Shown: piece after piece, positions 29,471 through 41,844 of the stretch | How the letters are laid out: every line of letters begins with the position of its first letter | Numbering within the stretch: the first letter of the stretch is position 1 | From: Lacunisphaera limnophila | GTDB lineage: Bacteria; Verrucomicrobiota; Verrucomicrobiia; Opitutales; Opitutaceae | NCBI RefSeq assembly: GCF_001746835.1 | Contig: NZ_CP016094.1 | Coordinates: 124,001-188,000, forward strand | Reading direction: 5' to 3' | DNA length: 64,000 nt | Notes under the pieces: generated by a model | Told to the model about the DNA's origin: nothing | Seen by the model: only the letters and a program-made list of their open reading frames with translations | Database searches by the model: none | Position numbers and translations under genes: made by a program

Positions 29471-32242
29471 ATGTCCCCCGCGCCCACCCACTCCTGGTTC
29501 AAGACGGGCCTGCATTTCTGCGGCTCGTGCGTGGTCACGTTGCTCTGCTGGACGCTGTGGATCGGCCTCGGCGCGCTGCTGGTCCTGCTACTCTACATCG
29601 CCCTCGCGAAGGAACTGCCGGTCCCGGACTATGTCCTGCGCCGGACCGAGGTCGAACTCGCGCGCTCCGGCCTGATCCTGAAGTTTGGCCGGGCCCGCTT
29701 CGACCCCACCGGCAAGGTCCTGCTCGAGGATGTCCGGGTCCACACCACTGCGTTTGAGGATCCCCTGCTCACCTGCCGGCTGCTCTACGTGCGCCACGAT
29801 TTCTGGTCCCTCCTCTCCGGCCAGACGACGCCCGCCGAAATCCAGATCGAGGGCGCGGCGCTGCTGCTGCCGGCCATCCTCGCGCCGGGCGGCACCGCCG
29901 AGCCGCTGGTGCGCGATCTCGCCCTCACCCTCCGGCACCACGACCACCGCTGGCGGGTGGTCCAGGCCGCGGGTCGCGTGGGGCCGCTGGCGCTCACCGT
30001 CCAAGGCGAATTCACCCCGCCCCGGCGGGGCGCGGCCGCCCCCGCCCTCGACGGTCTGGCCGGCCAATACCTGCAGGCCGCGCGTCGCCTGGCTCCCGTC
30101 ATGGACCGGCTCAATGCCTTTGCGGATCCCGCCCTCGCCGTGCAGCTCGACACCGACGCCGCCGGCGCCAACCGCGCCACCGTGCTCTTCACCGCCACCG
30201 GCGCAGTCCGGCCGTGGGACCAACCCTTCACCGCCGGCCTGGTGGCCGCCGGCACCTCCTTGCCGCTCGGGGGCGCCGCCAGCCGGCCGCTGACCGTGCA
30301 GCTCGCGATCCGCCACCTCACCGGGCCGCGCGAGGTCACCGCCCACACCCTCCGCGCCACGCTCCAGGCCGAGGTGTCGCCGGCCCGCTTCACCGGCCGC
30401 GCCCTCTCCCTGGAGGTGGCCGCCGGATCCGTCACCTCCCCCGAGGGCACGCTCGCCGGTCCGGTCATCCACGCCGATCTCGCCGCCTGGCCGGTGTTGC
30501 GCACCACCCTGGCGACCCGGATCGAGGGCGAGTTTCTCGCGGCCGAGGTCGAGGCCGGTCTGACGGAAAAGTCCGCCCGCATCCACGCGAGCGGTCGCGG
30601 TGATCCCGCCTTCATCAACCGCACCCTCGCCCGCCATACCCCGCGCGCCGCGCCTTTCTTCGTCTTCGGGGATACCGTGTCGTTTGCCGCCGACGCCGTG
30701 CTCGCCCCCGGCTGGCGCTTTACCGGCCTCACCGCCTGGGCGGACGCCGGGCGCATCGACTCCCGCGGGGTCCTCATCTCCTCCGCCCGCGGCCGGATCG
30801 ACATCGCCGGCACCCGCTTCGTGGCGAGTGAGGCCCGGGTCGCGATGGGGGAAAATCACGCCCGCGGTTCCTATGAGATGGATTTCATCACGACCGACTA
30901 CCGCATGCTGCTCCGGGGCGCGCTGCGGCCCGTCGCCATCAGCGGCTGGTTCCGCGGCGACTGGTGGCCCGCTTTCTGGGACCGCTATTTCAACTTCGCC
31001 GGCGGACCGCCCACCGCGGAAGTGGACGTGCAGGGACGCTGGAAAAAACCGCTGCTGAGCACCAACTTCATCCGCGCCCAGGCGAGCCGGGCCACGGTGT
31101 GGGGCGGCGATTTCGAGGCGATGGACGCCACCGTGTTCGTGCGGCCCTCGTTCACGCACGGCCTCGCCGTCCAGGCCACCCGCGCCGGTGGCACCGAGCA
31201 CCTCGCCGGCAGCTTCCAGCGGGTCGGCGTGCCCGGCACCCGCGAGACCGCCCGCTTCGCCTTCGACTTCACCACCGACGCCGATCCCGCCGTCCTCGGC
31301 CGCATGCTCGAGGGCCGGGCCGACGACGTGCTGGCCTCGCTCCGTTTCACGCGCCCGCCGTCGGTCCACGCCTGGGGCGCCATCGCCGCCGGCGTGCCGG
31401 AATACCACTTCACCGGCCGGGTGGCCGACCCCTTTCACTATTACGGCTTCCCGCTCGAGGCGGCCCAGGTGCAGGGCGCGGTGAGCGGCTCCGATGTCCA
31501 GATCACCAATGTCTCCTTCTCCGCCGGCGGCGGCACGGGGGCCGGCAAGGCCACCCTGAGCGGTCCGTCTGGGGCGCGCCGCCTCGGCTTCGATCTGTTC
31601 CTCAACCAGGCGAACCTGTCGCGCACGGTCCGCGCCGTCCAGGAGTACGAGGCCAACCGCACCGGTATACCCGCCCCGGAAACCGAGGCGAAATTCGTCA
31701 AGCAGGCCGCCAACAGCCGCCTCGACGTCGCTCTCTCCGCCCTGGGCGACCCGGTCGACCTGGCCAGCTTCAAGGGCTCCGGCCACGCCGCGCTCACGGG
31801 CGCCGAACTCGGCGAGATCAACCTCTTCGGCGTGCTCTCCCAGGTGCTCAGCACCTTCTCCCTCAGCTTCTCGTCGCTCAAGCTCGACGCCGCCCGCACC
31901 AACTTCGATCTGCTGAATGGCGAATTGCTCTTCCCCAACTTCAAGGTCACCGGCCCCAGCGCCGCGATCGACGGGCGCGGCAAGTACACCTTTGCCACCA
32001 GCGCCCTGGATTTCTCCGCCCGTTTCCGCCCCTACGAGGAACCCGGCAGCCTGCTCGCCGCCGCCGTCAGCCTCGTGATGAATCCGCTGACCAGCATCCT
32101 CGAGCTGCAACTCACGGGCCAGTTGGCGGATCCCAAATGGTCGGTGGTGGTCAGCACCGGCACGGATCCTTCCAAGCCCTCGGCTCCGGCCCCCGCCCCC
32201 ACGGCCGCCACCCCGGCGCCTGACGCGGCTCCAGTCAGGTAA
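29471..32242 (+). CDS. Large AsmA-like inner-membrane protein
   Basis: A 923-residue protein with one N-terminal transmembrane helix (about 29-47) and a long periplasmic part rich in beta-strands. The C-terminal 200 residues (GHAALTGAELGEINLFGVL, then FSLSFSSLKLDAARTNFDL and NGELLFPNFKVTGPSAAIDG) match the AsmA-like C-terminal region. Such proteins bridge the inner and outer membranes and are implicated in phospholipid transport and outer-membrane homeostasis. A Pro/Ala-rich tail follows. The gene is 36 bp downstream of the DUF4340 gene on the same strand and may be in the same transcript, which would tie the exporter to envelope maintenance; this is inference. Confidence 0.85.
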   Translation: MSPAPTHSWFKTGLHFCGSCVVTLLCWTLWIGLGALLVLLLYIALAKELPVPDYVLRRTEVELARSGLILKFGRARFDPTGKVLLEDVRVHTTAFEDPLLTCRLLYVRHDFWSLLSGQTTPAEIQIEGAALLLPAILAPGGTAEPLVRDLALTLRHHDHRWRVVQAAGRVGPLALTVQGEFTPPRRGAAAPALDGLAGQYLQAARRLAPVMDRLNAFADPALAVQLDTDAAGANRATVLFTATGAVRPWDQPFTAGLVAAGTSLPLGGAASRPLTVQLAIRHLTGPREVTAHTLRATLQAEVSPARFTGRALSLEVAAGSVTSPEGTLAGPVIHADLAAWPVLRTTLATRIEGEFLAAEVEAGLTEKSARIHASGRGDPAFINRTLARHTPRAAPFFVFGDTVSFAADAVLAPGWRFTGLTAWADAGRIDSRGVLISSARGRIDIAGTRFVASEARVAMGENHARGSYEMDFITTDYRMLLRGALRPVAISGWFRGDWWPAFWDRYFNFAGGPPTAEVDVQGRWKKPLLSTNFIRAQASRATVWGGDFEAMDATVFVRPSFTHGLAVQATRAGGTEHLAGSFQRVGVPGTRETARFAFDFTTDADPAVLGRMLEGRADDVLASLRFTRPPSVHAWGAIAAGVPEYHFTGRVADPFHYYGFPLEAAQVQGAVSGSDVQITNVSFSAGGGTGAGKATLSGPSGARRLGFDLFLNQANLSRTVRAVQEYEANRTGIPAPETEAKFVKQAANSRLDVALSALGDPVDLASFKGSGHAALTGAELGEINLFGVLSQVLSTFSLSFSSLKLDAARTNFDLLNGELLFPNFKVTGPSAAIDGRGKYTFATSALDFSARFRPYEEPGSLLAAAVSLVMNPLTSILELQLTGQLADPKWSVVVSTGTDPSKPSAPAPAPTAATPAPDAAPVR

Positions 32243-32289
32243 TACCGTTGCCTTGGCCCGGCGGCCCACCTAGCAGATGGGTGCGCCCC

Positions 32290-36240
<3,951 letters not shown>

Positions 36241-36250
36241 TCGGCCTGGC

Positions 36251-36331
36251 TGTAGGGCGGGGTCGCCGAACCCCGCCGGGAACGAGGCGCGAGCATCGGG
36301 CAAAGGCGGGGTTCGGCGACCCCGCCCTACA
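36251..36331. repeat. Paired palindromic repeat (REPIN-like), copy 3
   Basis: TGTAGGGCGGGGTCGCCGA and its exact reverse complement bracket a short centre that also contains CCCCGCC/GGCGGGG. It lies between the convergent kinase and sulfatase-like genes, and its right arm overlaps the end of the latter: the stop codon TAG is part of the repeat. Confidence 0.88.
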
Positions 36332-37529
36332 TCAGCTTCACCAGCTCCGCGATCTCCCCCGCCCGCGCCGGATCCTCCGCCAGGTTCTTCAACTCCAGCG
36401 GATCACGCTCGAGGTCGAAATAGAGCCAGGGTGCGCCATCCTCGTTGAGCACCAGCTTGTGCTTCGCCGAGCGGAACCCCCGCCACGCCACCGGACACTG
36501 CAGCGGAATCTCTGTCGCGCTCGGCATCGAGATCAGCGCGCTGTCCCGCCGGCAATGCCACTCGCGCCCTTCCGCCCACGCCACCGCCATGTGCGGCAGG
36601 TCGGCAATACTCACCGGGCTCGGATCAATCCGTCCCCGGTTCTCCGGCCTCTGGCCTCTGATCAGCAGCGGCACCCGCACCGACTCCTCAAATGGCCACG
36701 CCTTCCGAAAAAGCCCGTGGCTCCCGTGCATGTCGCCATGCACCGAGGTGAACACCACGATCGTCTCCGCCAGGTCCACCTCGGCGATGAGCTTCCCGAT
36801 CGCCCGGTCGGTCGCCTCGATGTGCGCGTAATAACCCGCCAGTTCCTCGCGCGCCTGGCGCTCAATGGGTCCGCCGGCCGGCACGTTCCCCCGCAGCCGG
36901 ATCTCCGCCGGCGCCATCTCCCGCACATGCGGGGCCACCGCATGATACGGCGGATGCGGTGCCTCCAGGCTCACCACGCCGAAGGTCGGCTGGGTATGCG
37001 GGGTCCTCAGCCACTCCGCCACCCGCTGGACCAGGATGTCCGCCTGATACCCCTTGAAATGCTGCGGCTGCGGCAACCGCGTCCCGTGCAGCCACGGATC
37101 ATTGAGCAAAAAGCCGCTTTCAAATCCTTCCCACAGCCCAAAGCCCCCGCGCCGCTCCGGCGGCACGATCATTCGCGCGTGCGCCTCGCCCACGAGCGCC
37201 GCCGACCGGTCGCGCTCCGCCAGGTGCCACTTCCCGAAAAAGGCCGTCGCATAACCCCGGTCGTTCAACGCGTGCGCGACCGTGCGCGCGTCGGGCGGCA
37301 GCGCATCCCAATACCCCCGCACGCCGTTCTCCGGGCCAAGCCGACCCGTCAGCAGCGCCGCCCGCGCCTGCGGCCCGAGCGGGTGCGGCGTCACCGCCTG
37401 CGTGTAATTGACCGCCTCGCTCGCCAGCCCGTCCAGCCACGGCGTCAGCGCATTGGCGTCACCGGCGTAACCGGTGGCCTGCGCCCGCCATTGGGTCGTG
37501 ACAATCCAGAGGATATTCGGGCGGTTCAT
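36327..37529 (-). CDS. Sulfatase-fold protein with degenerate active site
   Basis: A 400-residue member of the alkaline phosphatase/sulfatase superfamily: NILWIVTTQWRAQATGYAGD, RAALLTGRLGPENGVRGYW, ATAFFGKWHLAERD, SLEAPHPPYH, FTSVHGDMHGSHGLFRKAWP. Expected catalytic residues are missing. The C/S-x-P-x-R box that makes formylglycine reads GPQAR, the N-terminal metal aspartate (usually VTDQQ) is replaced in VTTQW, and TSDHGD reads TSVHGD. It probably binds a ligand but does not hydrolyse sulfate esters. No signal peptide is visible with the ATG at 37529. It lies 37 bases downstream of the DUF1080 gene, likely in one operon. Its stop codon lies within a palindromic repeat. Confidence 0.88.
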   Translation of the reverse strand: MNRPNILWIVTTQWRAQATGYAGDANALTPWLDGLASEAVNYTQAVTPHPLGPQARAALLTGRLGPENGVRGYWDALPPDARTVAHALNDRGYATAFFGKWHLAERDRSAALVGEAHARMIVPPERRGGFGLWEGFESGFLLNDPWLHGTRLPQPQHFKGYQADILVQRVAEWLRTPHTQPTFGVVSLEAPHPPYHAVAPHVREMAPAEIRLRGNVPAGGPIERQAREELAGYYAHIEATDRAIGKLIAEVDLAETIVVFTSVHGDMHGSHGLFRKAWPFEESVRVPLLIRGQRPENRGRIDPSPVSIADLPHMAVAWAEGREWHCRRDSALISMPSATEIPLQCPVAWRGFRSAKHKLVLNEDGAPWLYFDLERDPLELKNLAEDPARAGEIAELVKLM

Positions 37530-37566
37530 CGGCCTCAGGCTGTCGCCGGCTGCACCGCCCGGGCCC

Positions 37567-38625
<1,059 letters not shown>

Positions 38626-38767
38626 GGGGTGAGCCGGCAGTTTGCGCCGCCCGGTGGCGGCTGTCCAACGGAAAGGTTCGCCCCGGGCGAATGGTTAAAC
38701 CGTTTTCAAAGTCGGCGCGCGGCATATTAGTCTGGCCTCGGCCCGACCCGCTCCAAATATCCGGGGG

Positions 38768-39184
38768 ATGAATCTCGCCGACGCCCGCACCGCTGTCGTT
38801 CACGCCCTCGGACGCATGCACACGCTCTACCGGCAGCCCCTCTTTGATGAGTGGGTGCTGGTCAAACTCGCCCGGGAGACCGGGGCCATCCTCGCCTACG
38901 AGGGTCCCCGCGCCGATTCCTACCAGCGCCGTTTCAAGACGGACATCGCGCCCCTGCAGGTGGAGATGGAGGGCCGCAAGATGGCCGTGGGCGACTTCGA
39001 GTTCGCCCCTAACGCCCACGGCGCCCACTTCGACGCCTGCATCCGCCTGGGTCCGGCCGCCTATCTGTTCTGCAACCACACGGCGAAGTCTATGACCGAG
39101 ATCCGCGCCGACGCCCACTGGCTCTCCGCGCAAAAACCCTTCGTGGAACTCGCGGCCAAGTTCCGCGAGGACCCGCTGGAGTAA
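38768..39184 (+). CDS. Conserved hypothetical protein, 138 residues
   Basis: A soluble protein starting MNLADARTAVVHALGRMHTL, with a mixed alpha/beta pattern (VLVKLARETGAILAYEGPRA, VGDFEFAPNAHGAHFDACI, AYLFCNHTAKSMTEI). It has no signal peptide or membrane segment and I do not recognise the family. It is divergent from the DUF1080 gene, with about 140 bp between. An inverted purine/pyrimidine repeat doublet follows directly after its stop codon. Confidence 0.75.
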   Translation: MNLADARTAVVHALGRMHTLYRQPLFDEWVLVKLARETGAILAYEGPRADSYQRRFKTDIAPLQVEMEGRKMAVGDFEFAPNAHGAHFDACIRLGPAAYLFCNHTAKSMTEIRADAHWLSAQKPFVELAAKFREDPLE

Positions 39185-39189
39185 AACAA

Positions 39190-39276
39190 AGTTAGAAGGA
39201 AGAAGGATGAATTAAGAAATTAAGGCAGCGAACACCCCGCTTCGTTTCTTAATTCTTCCTTCTTCCTTCTTCCTTT
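39190..39276. repeat. Inverted doublet of the AAGAAGGAAGAATTAAG repeat
   Basis: AGAAGGAAGAAGGATGAATT at the left is mirrored by TTTCTTAATTCTTCCTTC at the right, with about 20 bp between. It fills the gap between two convergent genes and could form a hairpin in either transcript, though neither side has a canonical terminator tail. Confidence 0.7.
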
Positions 39277-39281
39277 CGCCC

Positions 39282-40301
39282 TCAGCCGACCAGTCCCGCG
39301 TACACGAACCCGCCGTACGCGAGGCACATCACCCCGCCCGCCCAGCGCGGGAGGCCGCCCGCGATGAGCAGGAAGCCCGCCTGCACGACCGCCACGCCGG
39401 CGAGCAGCAGCAGCGAGTTCAGCGCGAAGGGCGGCACCGGCAACGGGCCCGAAAGCGCAAACAGCCCCAGGCAAAGCGGGATGCAGATATGCCCGTCGCC
39501 GACCTGCGAGCTGTAGACCACGTCGGCCCGCCGCCGCCAGCCCCAGTAGAGCGCGAGGATGGCGTTGGGCAGCACCATCAGCCAGCCGGTCAGCCAGCCC
39601 AGGTTGTCGCGGCTCAGGAAACCGTGCCGCTGCGCCGAGAGCCAGGCCACCAGCCAGTCGATCGACTCGTAGAGAAAATACGCGCAGACCAGCACCACGG
39701 CGGCATTGAGGTAGAATTTCCACCCGAAGCTCACCCGCTGCCGCACGTTGTGCTTCAGCACGTCGAACACCTGCACGCACTGCCAGAAAAGAAACAGGCC
39801 GATCAGCGCGATCCCATCGGTGCGGTCGAGCCGGCCGTCCCGGCCGAGCAGCCAGGCCGCGCCGGTGAAGAACAGCACGGCGGCGAGCGTGAGCAGCAGG
39901 GACAGCCGGTTGAGTTGCGCCTCCCCGCCCCCGCCGCCCTTCTTGCGGTCCGTCGCCACTTTCCCCGCCGCCTTGGGCATGATCGTCAGCCCCCAGAACA
40001 GCGCGGGCAGGCCGAGCAAGAGCGTGAGATTCGTGACATTGTTCACCAGGCTGTTGGTCAGCACTTCGCGACCGCCGCCGAATTTGCCGACCATCAGGCC
40101 GACGAAGATCAGGTTGCCCAACCCTGAGCAGTACGGCAGCAGCAGCGTCCCCAGCGCCGTGCCCTCCAGCCCCTGGTCGAGCATCGCCTCGATTCGCCAG
40201 AGCATGAGCAGCGACACGCCGAGAAAGACCGCCAGGTAGGCCGGCGGATCGTTCAGAGCGAGGGACTCGAGCAGGTCGGGTAACAGATGCACGGCGGCCA
40301 T
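39282..40301 (-). CDS. Cation exchanger, CaCA (sodium/calcium antiporter) superfamily
   Basis: A 339-residue membrane protein with about ten helices in two halves. The alpha-repeat of the first half is visible as EGTALGTLLLPYCSGLGNLI and EVLTNSLVNNVTNLTLLLG, matching the G-N-x-x-G-S-N pattern of CaCA carriers. The second repeat is weaker (LMVLPNAILALYWGWRRRAD). Between the halves is a cytosolic loop rich in K and G (TDRKKGGGGGEAQLNR). It should exchange Na+ or H+ for Ca2+ or another cation across the inner membrane; the ion is not readable. The start is the ATG at 40301. Confidence 0.82.
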   Translation of the reverse strand: MAAVHLLPDLLESLALNDPPAYLAVFLGVSLLMLWRIEAMLDQGLEGTALGTLLLPYCSGLGNLIFVGLMVGKFGGGREVLTNSLVNNVTNLTLLLGLPALFWGLTIMPKAAGKVATDRKKGGGGGEAQLNRLSLLLTLAAVLFFTGAAWLLGRDGRLDRTDGIALIGLFLFWQCVQVFDVLKHNVRQRVSFGWKFYLNAAVVLVCAYFLYESIDWLVAWLSAQRHGFLSRDNLGWLTGWLMVLPNAILALYWGWRRRADVVYSSQVGDGHICIPLCLGLFALSGPLPVPPFALNSLLLLAGVAVVQAGFLLIAGGLPRWAGGVMCLAYGGFVYAGLVG

Positions 40302-40349
40302 TCAGCCCGGCGGGCGCGCGCCTGTAAACACCGGAGCGGCCCGCTATCG

Positions 40350-40440
40350 AAGGTAGAGGGATGAATTGGGAATGAGGCAGCCAGGGCCGCCCGGCCGGCC
40401 TCCCCTTTTCTTAACTCTTCCTTCTTAATTCTTACTTTCC
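40350..40440. repeat. Pyrimidine/purine-rich repeat doublet
   Basis: GAGGGATGAATTGGGAATGA near 40360 and TTCTTAACTCTTCCTTCTTA near 40413 form another imperfect inverted doublet of the TTCTTAATTCTTCC family, in the gap between two minus-strand genes. Confidence 0.55.
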
Positions 40441-40444
40441 AAGC

Positions 40445-41833
40445 TCACTGCAGCCGGATCGGCAGCCGCGACCACCGCGTCTGCAGGTCCGCCAGGATCG
40501 TGCTCGTCTTCGGCTCGGGATTGTCCCCGGCCTGCAACTTGTGCGACGCGGCGAAATTCCCCAGCACCGCACAATAGTCGTTGTTGACCATGATGCCGAT
40601 CAGGTCGCCCGTCTTGCTGAACACCAGGTCGCCGCGCTTGGGCGCGATCTCGCCGAACAGGCGCGTCGAGATCCGGTTGTCCAGCTTCACGTAGCTGGCG
40701 TTGGCCGGGTCGATCCGGAAGGGCGTCTCGCCGTAGCGACCGTCGTCGGCCCGCACCAGCACGGCATCGGGAAACTTGAAGGGCTCCTTCGCCAGCTGGT
40801 AGATCTTGGTCCCCATCAGGGCCGAGAGGGCGGGATCGACCGGCGCCACCACCAGCCGCGGGTCGAGCCGCAGGAAATTCAGCTCGGCAATCGGCGCGTT
40901 GAACGAGCCGCGCGCCAGCCGGCCGGTCACCTGGTCGTAATCGGTCGGCACCTCGCTCAGCGTGAACGGCGTGTCGCTCAGGTGCATGAGCGCGTAGACC
41001 CGGTCCCCGTCGCTCACCAGCACGGTCTGGGCCGTCTTCTCCTTCACCGCGGGGCCGAAGAGGCCCGCCCGCCGCGCGGTCAGGCTGGTCTGCACCCGGT
41101 TGGCGAGGAATTCCGAGAAGATCAGGTTCGGGTTGATCGGCCGGTTGTCCCGCAGCTCCTGGCTGAGCTGCCCCGACTGCTCCGCCAGCTGGCCGACCCC
41201 CTGCGCCAGCACCGTGGTCTGCTCCTGCACCTTCACCCGCTCCAGGCGCTCCACCTCGACCTGCTGCTTCGCCTCGACCAGGTTCTGGGCGATGAGCTGC
41301 TTCTCCTGCTCGGCCACCCGGACCGCGACATTGAGGTTCTCGATGCGCTGCCGGGCCTCGGCCTGCTGCCGCTCCATGCGCACCAGCTCCGCCTGCTGCC
41401 GCGCGGCCTCGGCGCGCTTCTCCTCCAGCTCGCGCTGCAGCTGGGCCAGCTGCTCCTTGGTCAGGAAGGCGTCCTGCGCAGCCGCGGTGTAACGCTGCTC
41501 CAGCTCCCGGGCGCTGGCCTGGGTGGAACCGAGGGCGCCCTCGAGCTGGCCCTTCTGCTGCTGCAGGGCGGCGACATTCTTCTCGCGTTCGGCCAGCGCG
41601 CCCTGGGTGGAGCCGAGCTGGGCGGAGAGCTGGTCGCGCGCGGCCTTCTCATCTTCCAACGACACGCGCATGAGCTCGACCATGTCGGCGTTGATCGCCG
41701 GCGCGGCCTCGGCGGAACGCGGCGCGGCCGTTTCCAGCCGGGTGTGCGAGGGCTCGGCCTTCTCCCAGCGCGTGAGCGCCAGGAGATTGAGCAACATGAA
41801 GTCGCACATGATCAGGAGGAGGGTCTTGTTCAT
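40445..41833 (-). CDS. Membrane-anchored coiled-coil protein, first-helix MNKTLLLIMCDF type
   Basis: A 462-residue protein with an N-terminal hydrophobic segment (MNKTLLLIMCDFMLLNLLAL), a coiled coil of about 200 residues rich in Q, E, A, L and R (about 65-255), and a C-terminal globular domain (RVQTSLTARRAGLFGPAVKE to the end). The C-terminal part (KRGDLVFSKTGDLIGIMVN) faintly resembles a trypsin-like beta-barrel without a catalytic serine. The family is unnamed to my knowledge. It lies 11 bases downstream of a large membrane protein gene in the same direction, a likely two-gene operon. I chose the ATG at 41833 because it begins at the membrane segment. Confidence 0.82.
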   Translation of the reverse strand: MNKTLLLIMCDFMLLNLLALTRWEKAEPSHTRLETAAPRSAEAAPAINADMVELMRVSLEDEKAARDQLSAQLGSTQGALAEREKNVAALQQQKGQLEGALGSTQASARELEQRYTAAAQDAFLTKEQLAQLQRELEEKRAEAARQQAELVRMERQQAEARQRIENLNVAVRVAEQEKQLIAQNLVEAKQQVEVERLERVKVQEQTTVLAQGVGQLAEQSGQLSQELRDNRPINPNLIFSEFLANRVQTSLTARRAGLFGPAVKEKTAQTVLVSDGDRVYALMHLSDTPFTLSEVPTDYDQVTGRLARGSFNAPIAELNFLRLDPRLVVAPVDPALSALMGTKIYQLAKEPFKFPDAVLVRADDGRYGETPFRIDPANASYVKLDNRISTRLFGEIAPKRGDLVFSKTGDLIGIMVNNDYCAVLGNFAASHKLQAGDNPEPKTSTILADLQTRWSRLPIRLQ

Positions 41834-41844
41834 CGCCGGGCTCC

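Noticed and set aside
29588-32269. 893-codon open frame antisense to the AsmA-like gene
   Set aside because: Same GC-driven artefact; composition is low-complexity (G, A, E, R) with no domain.
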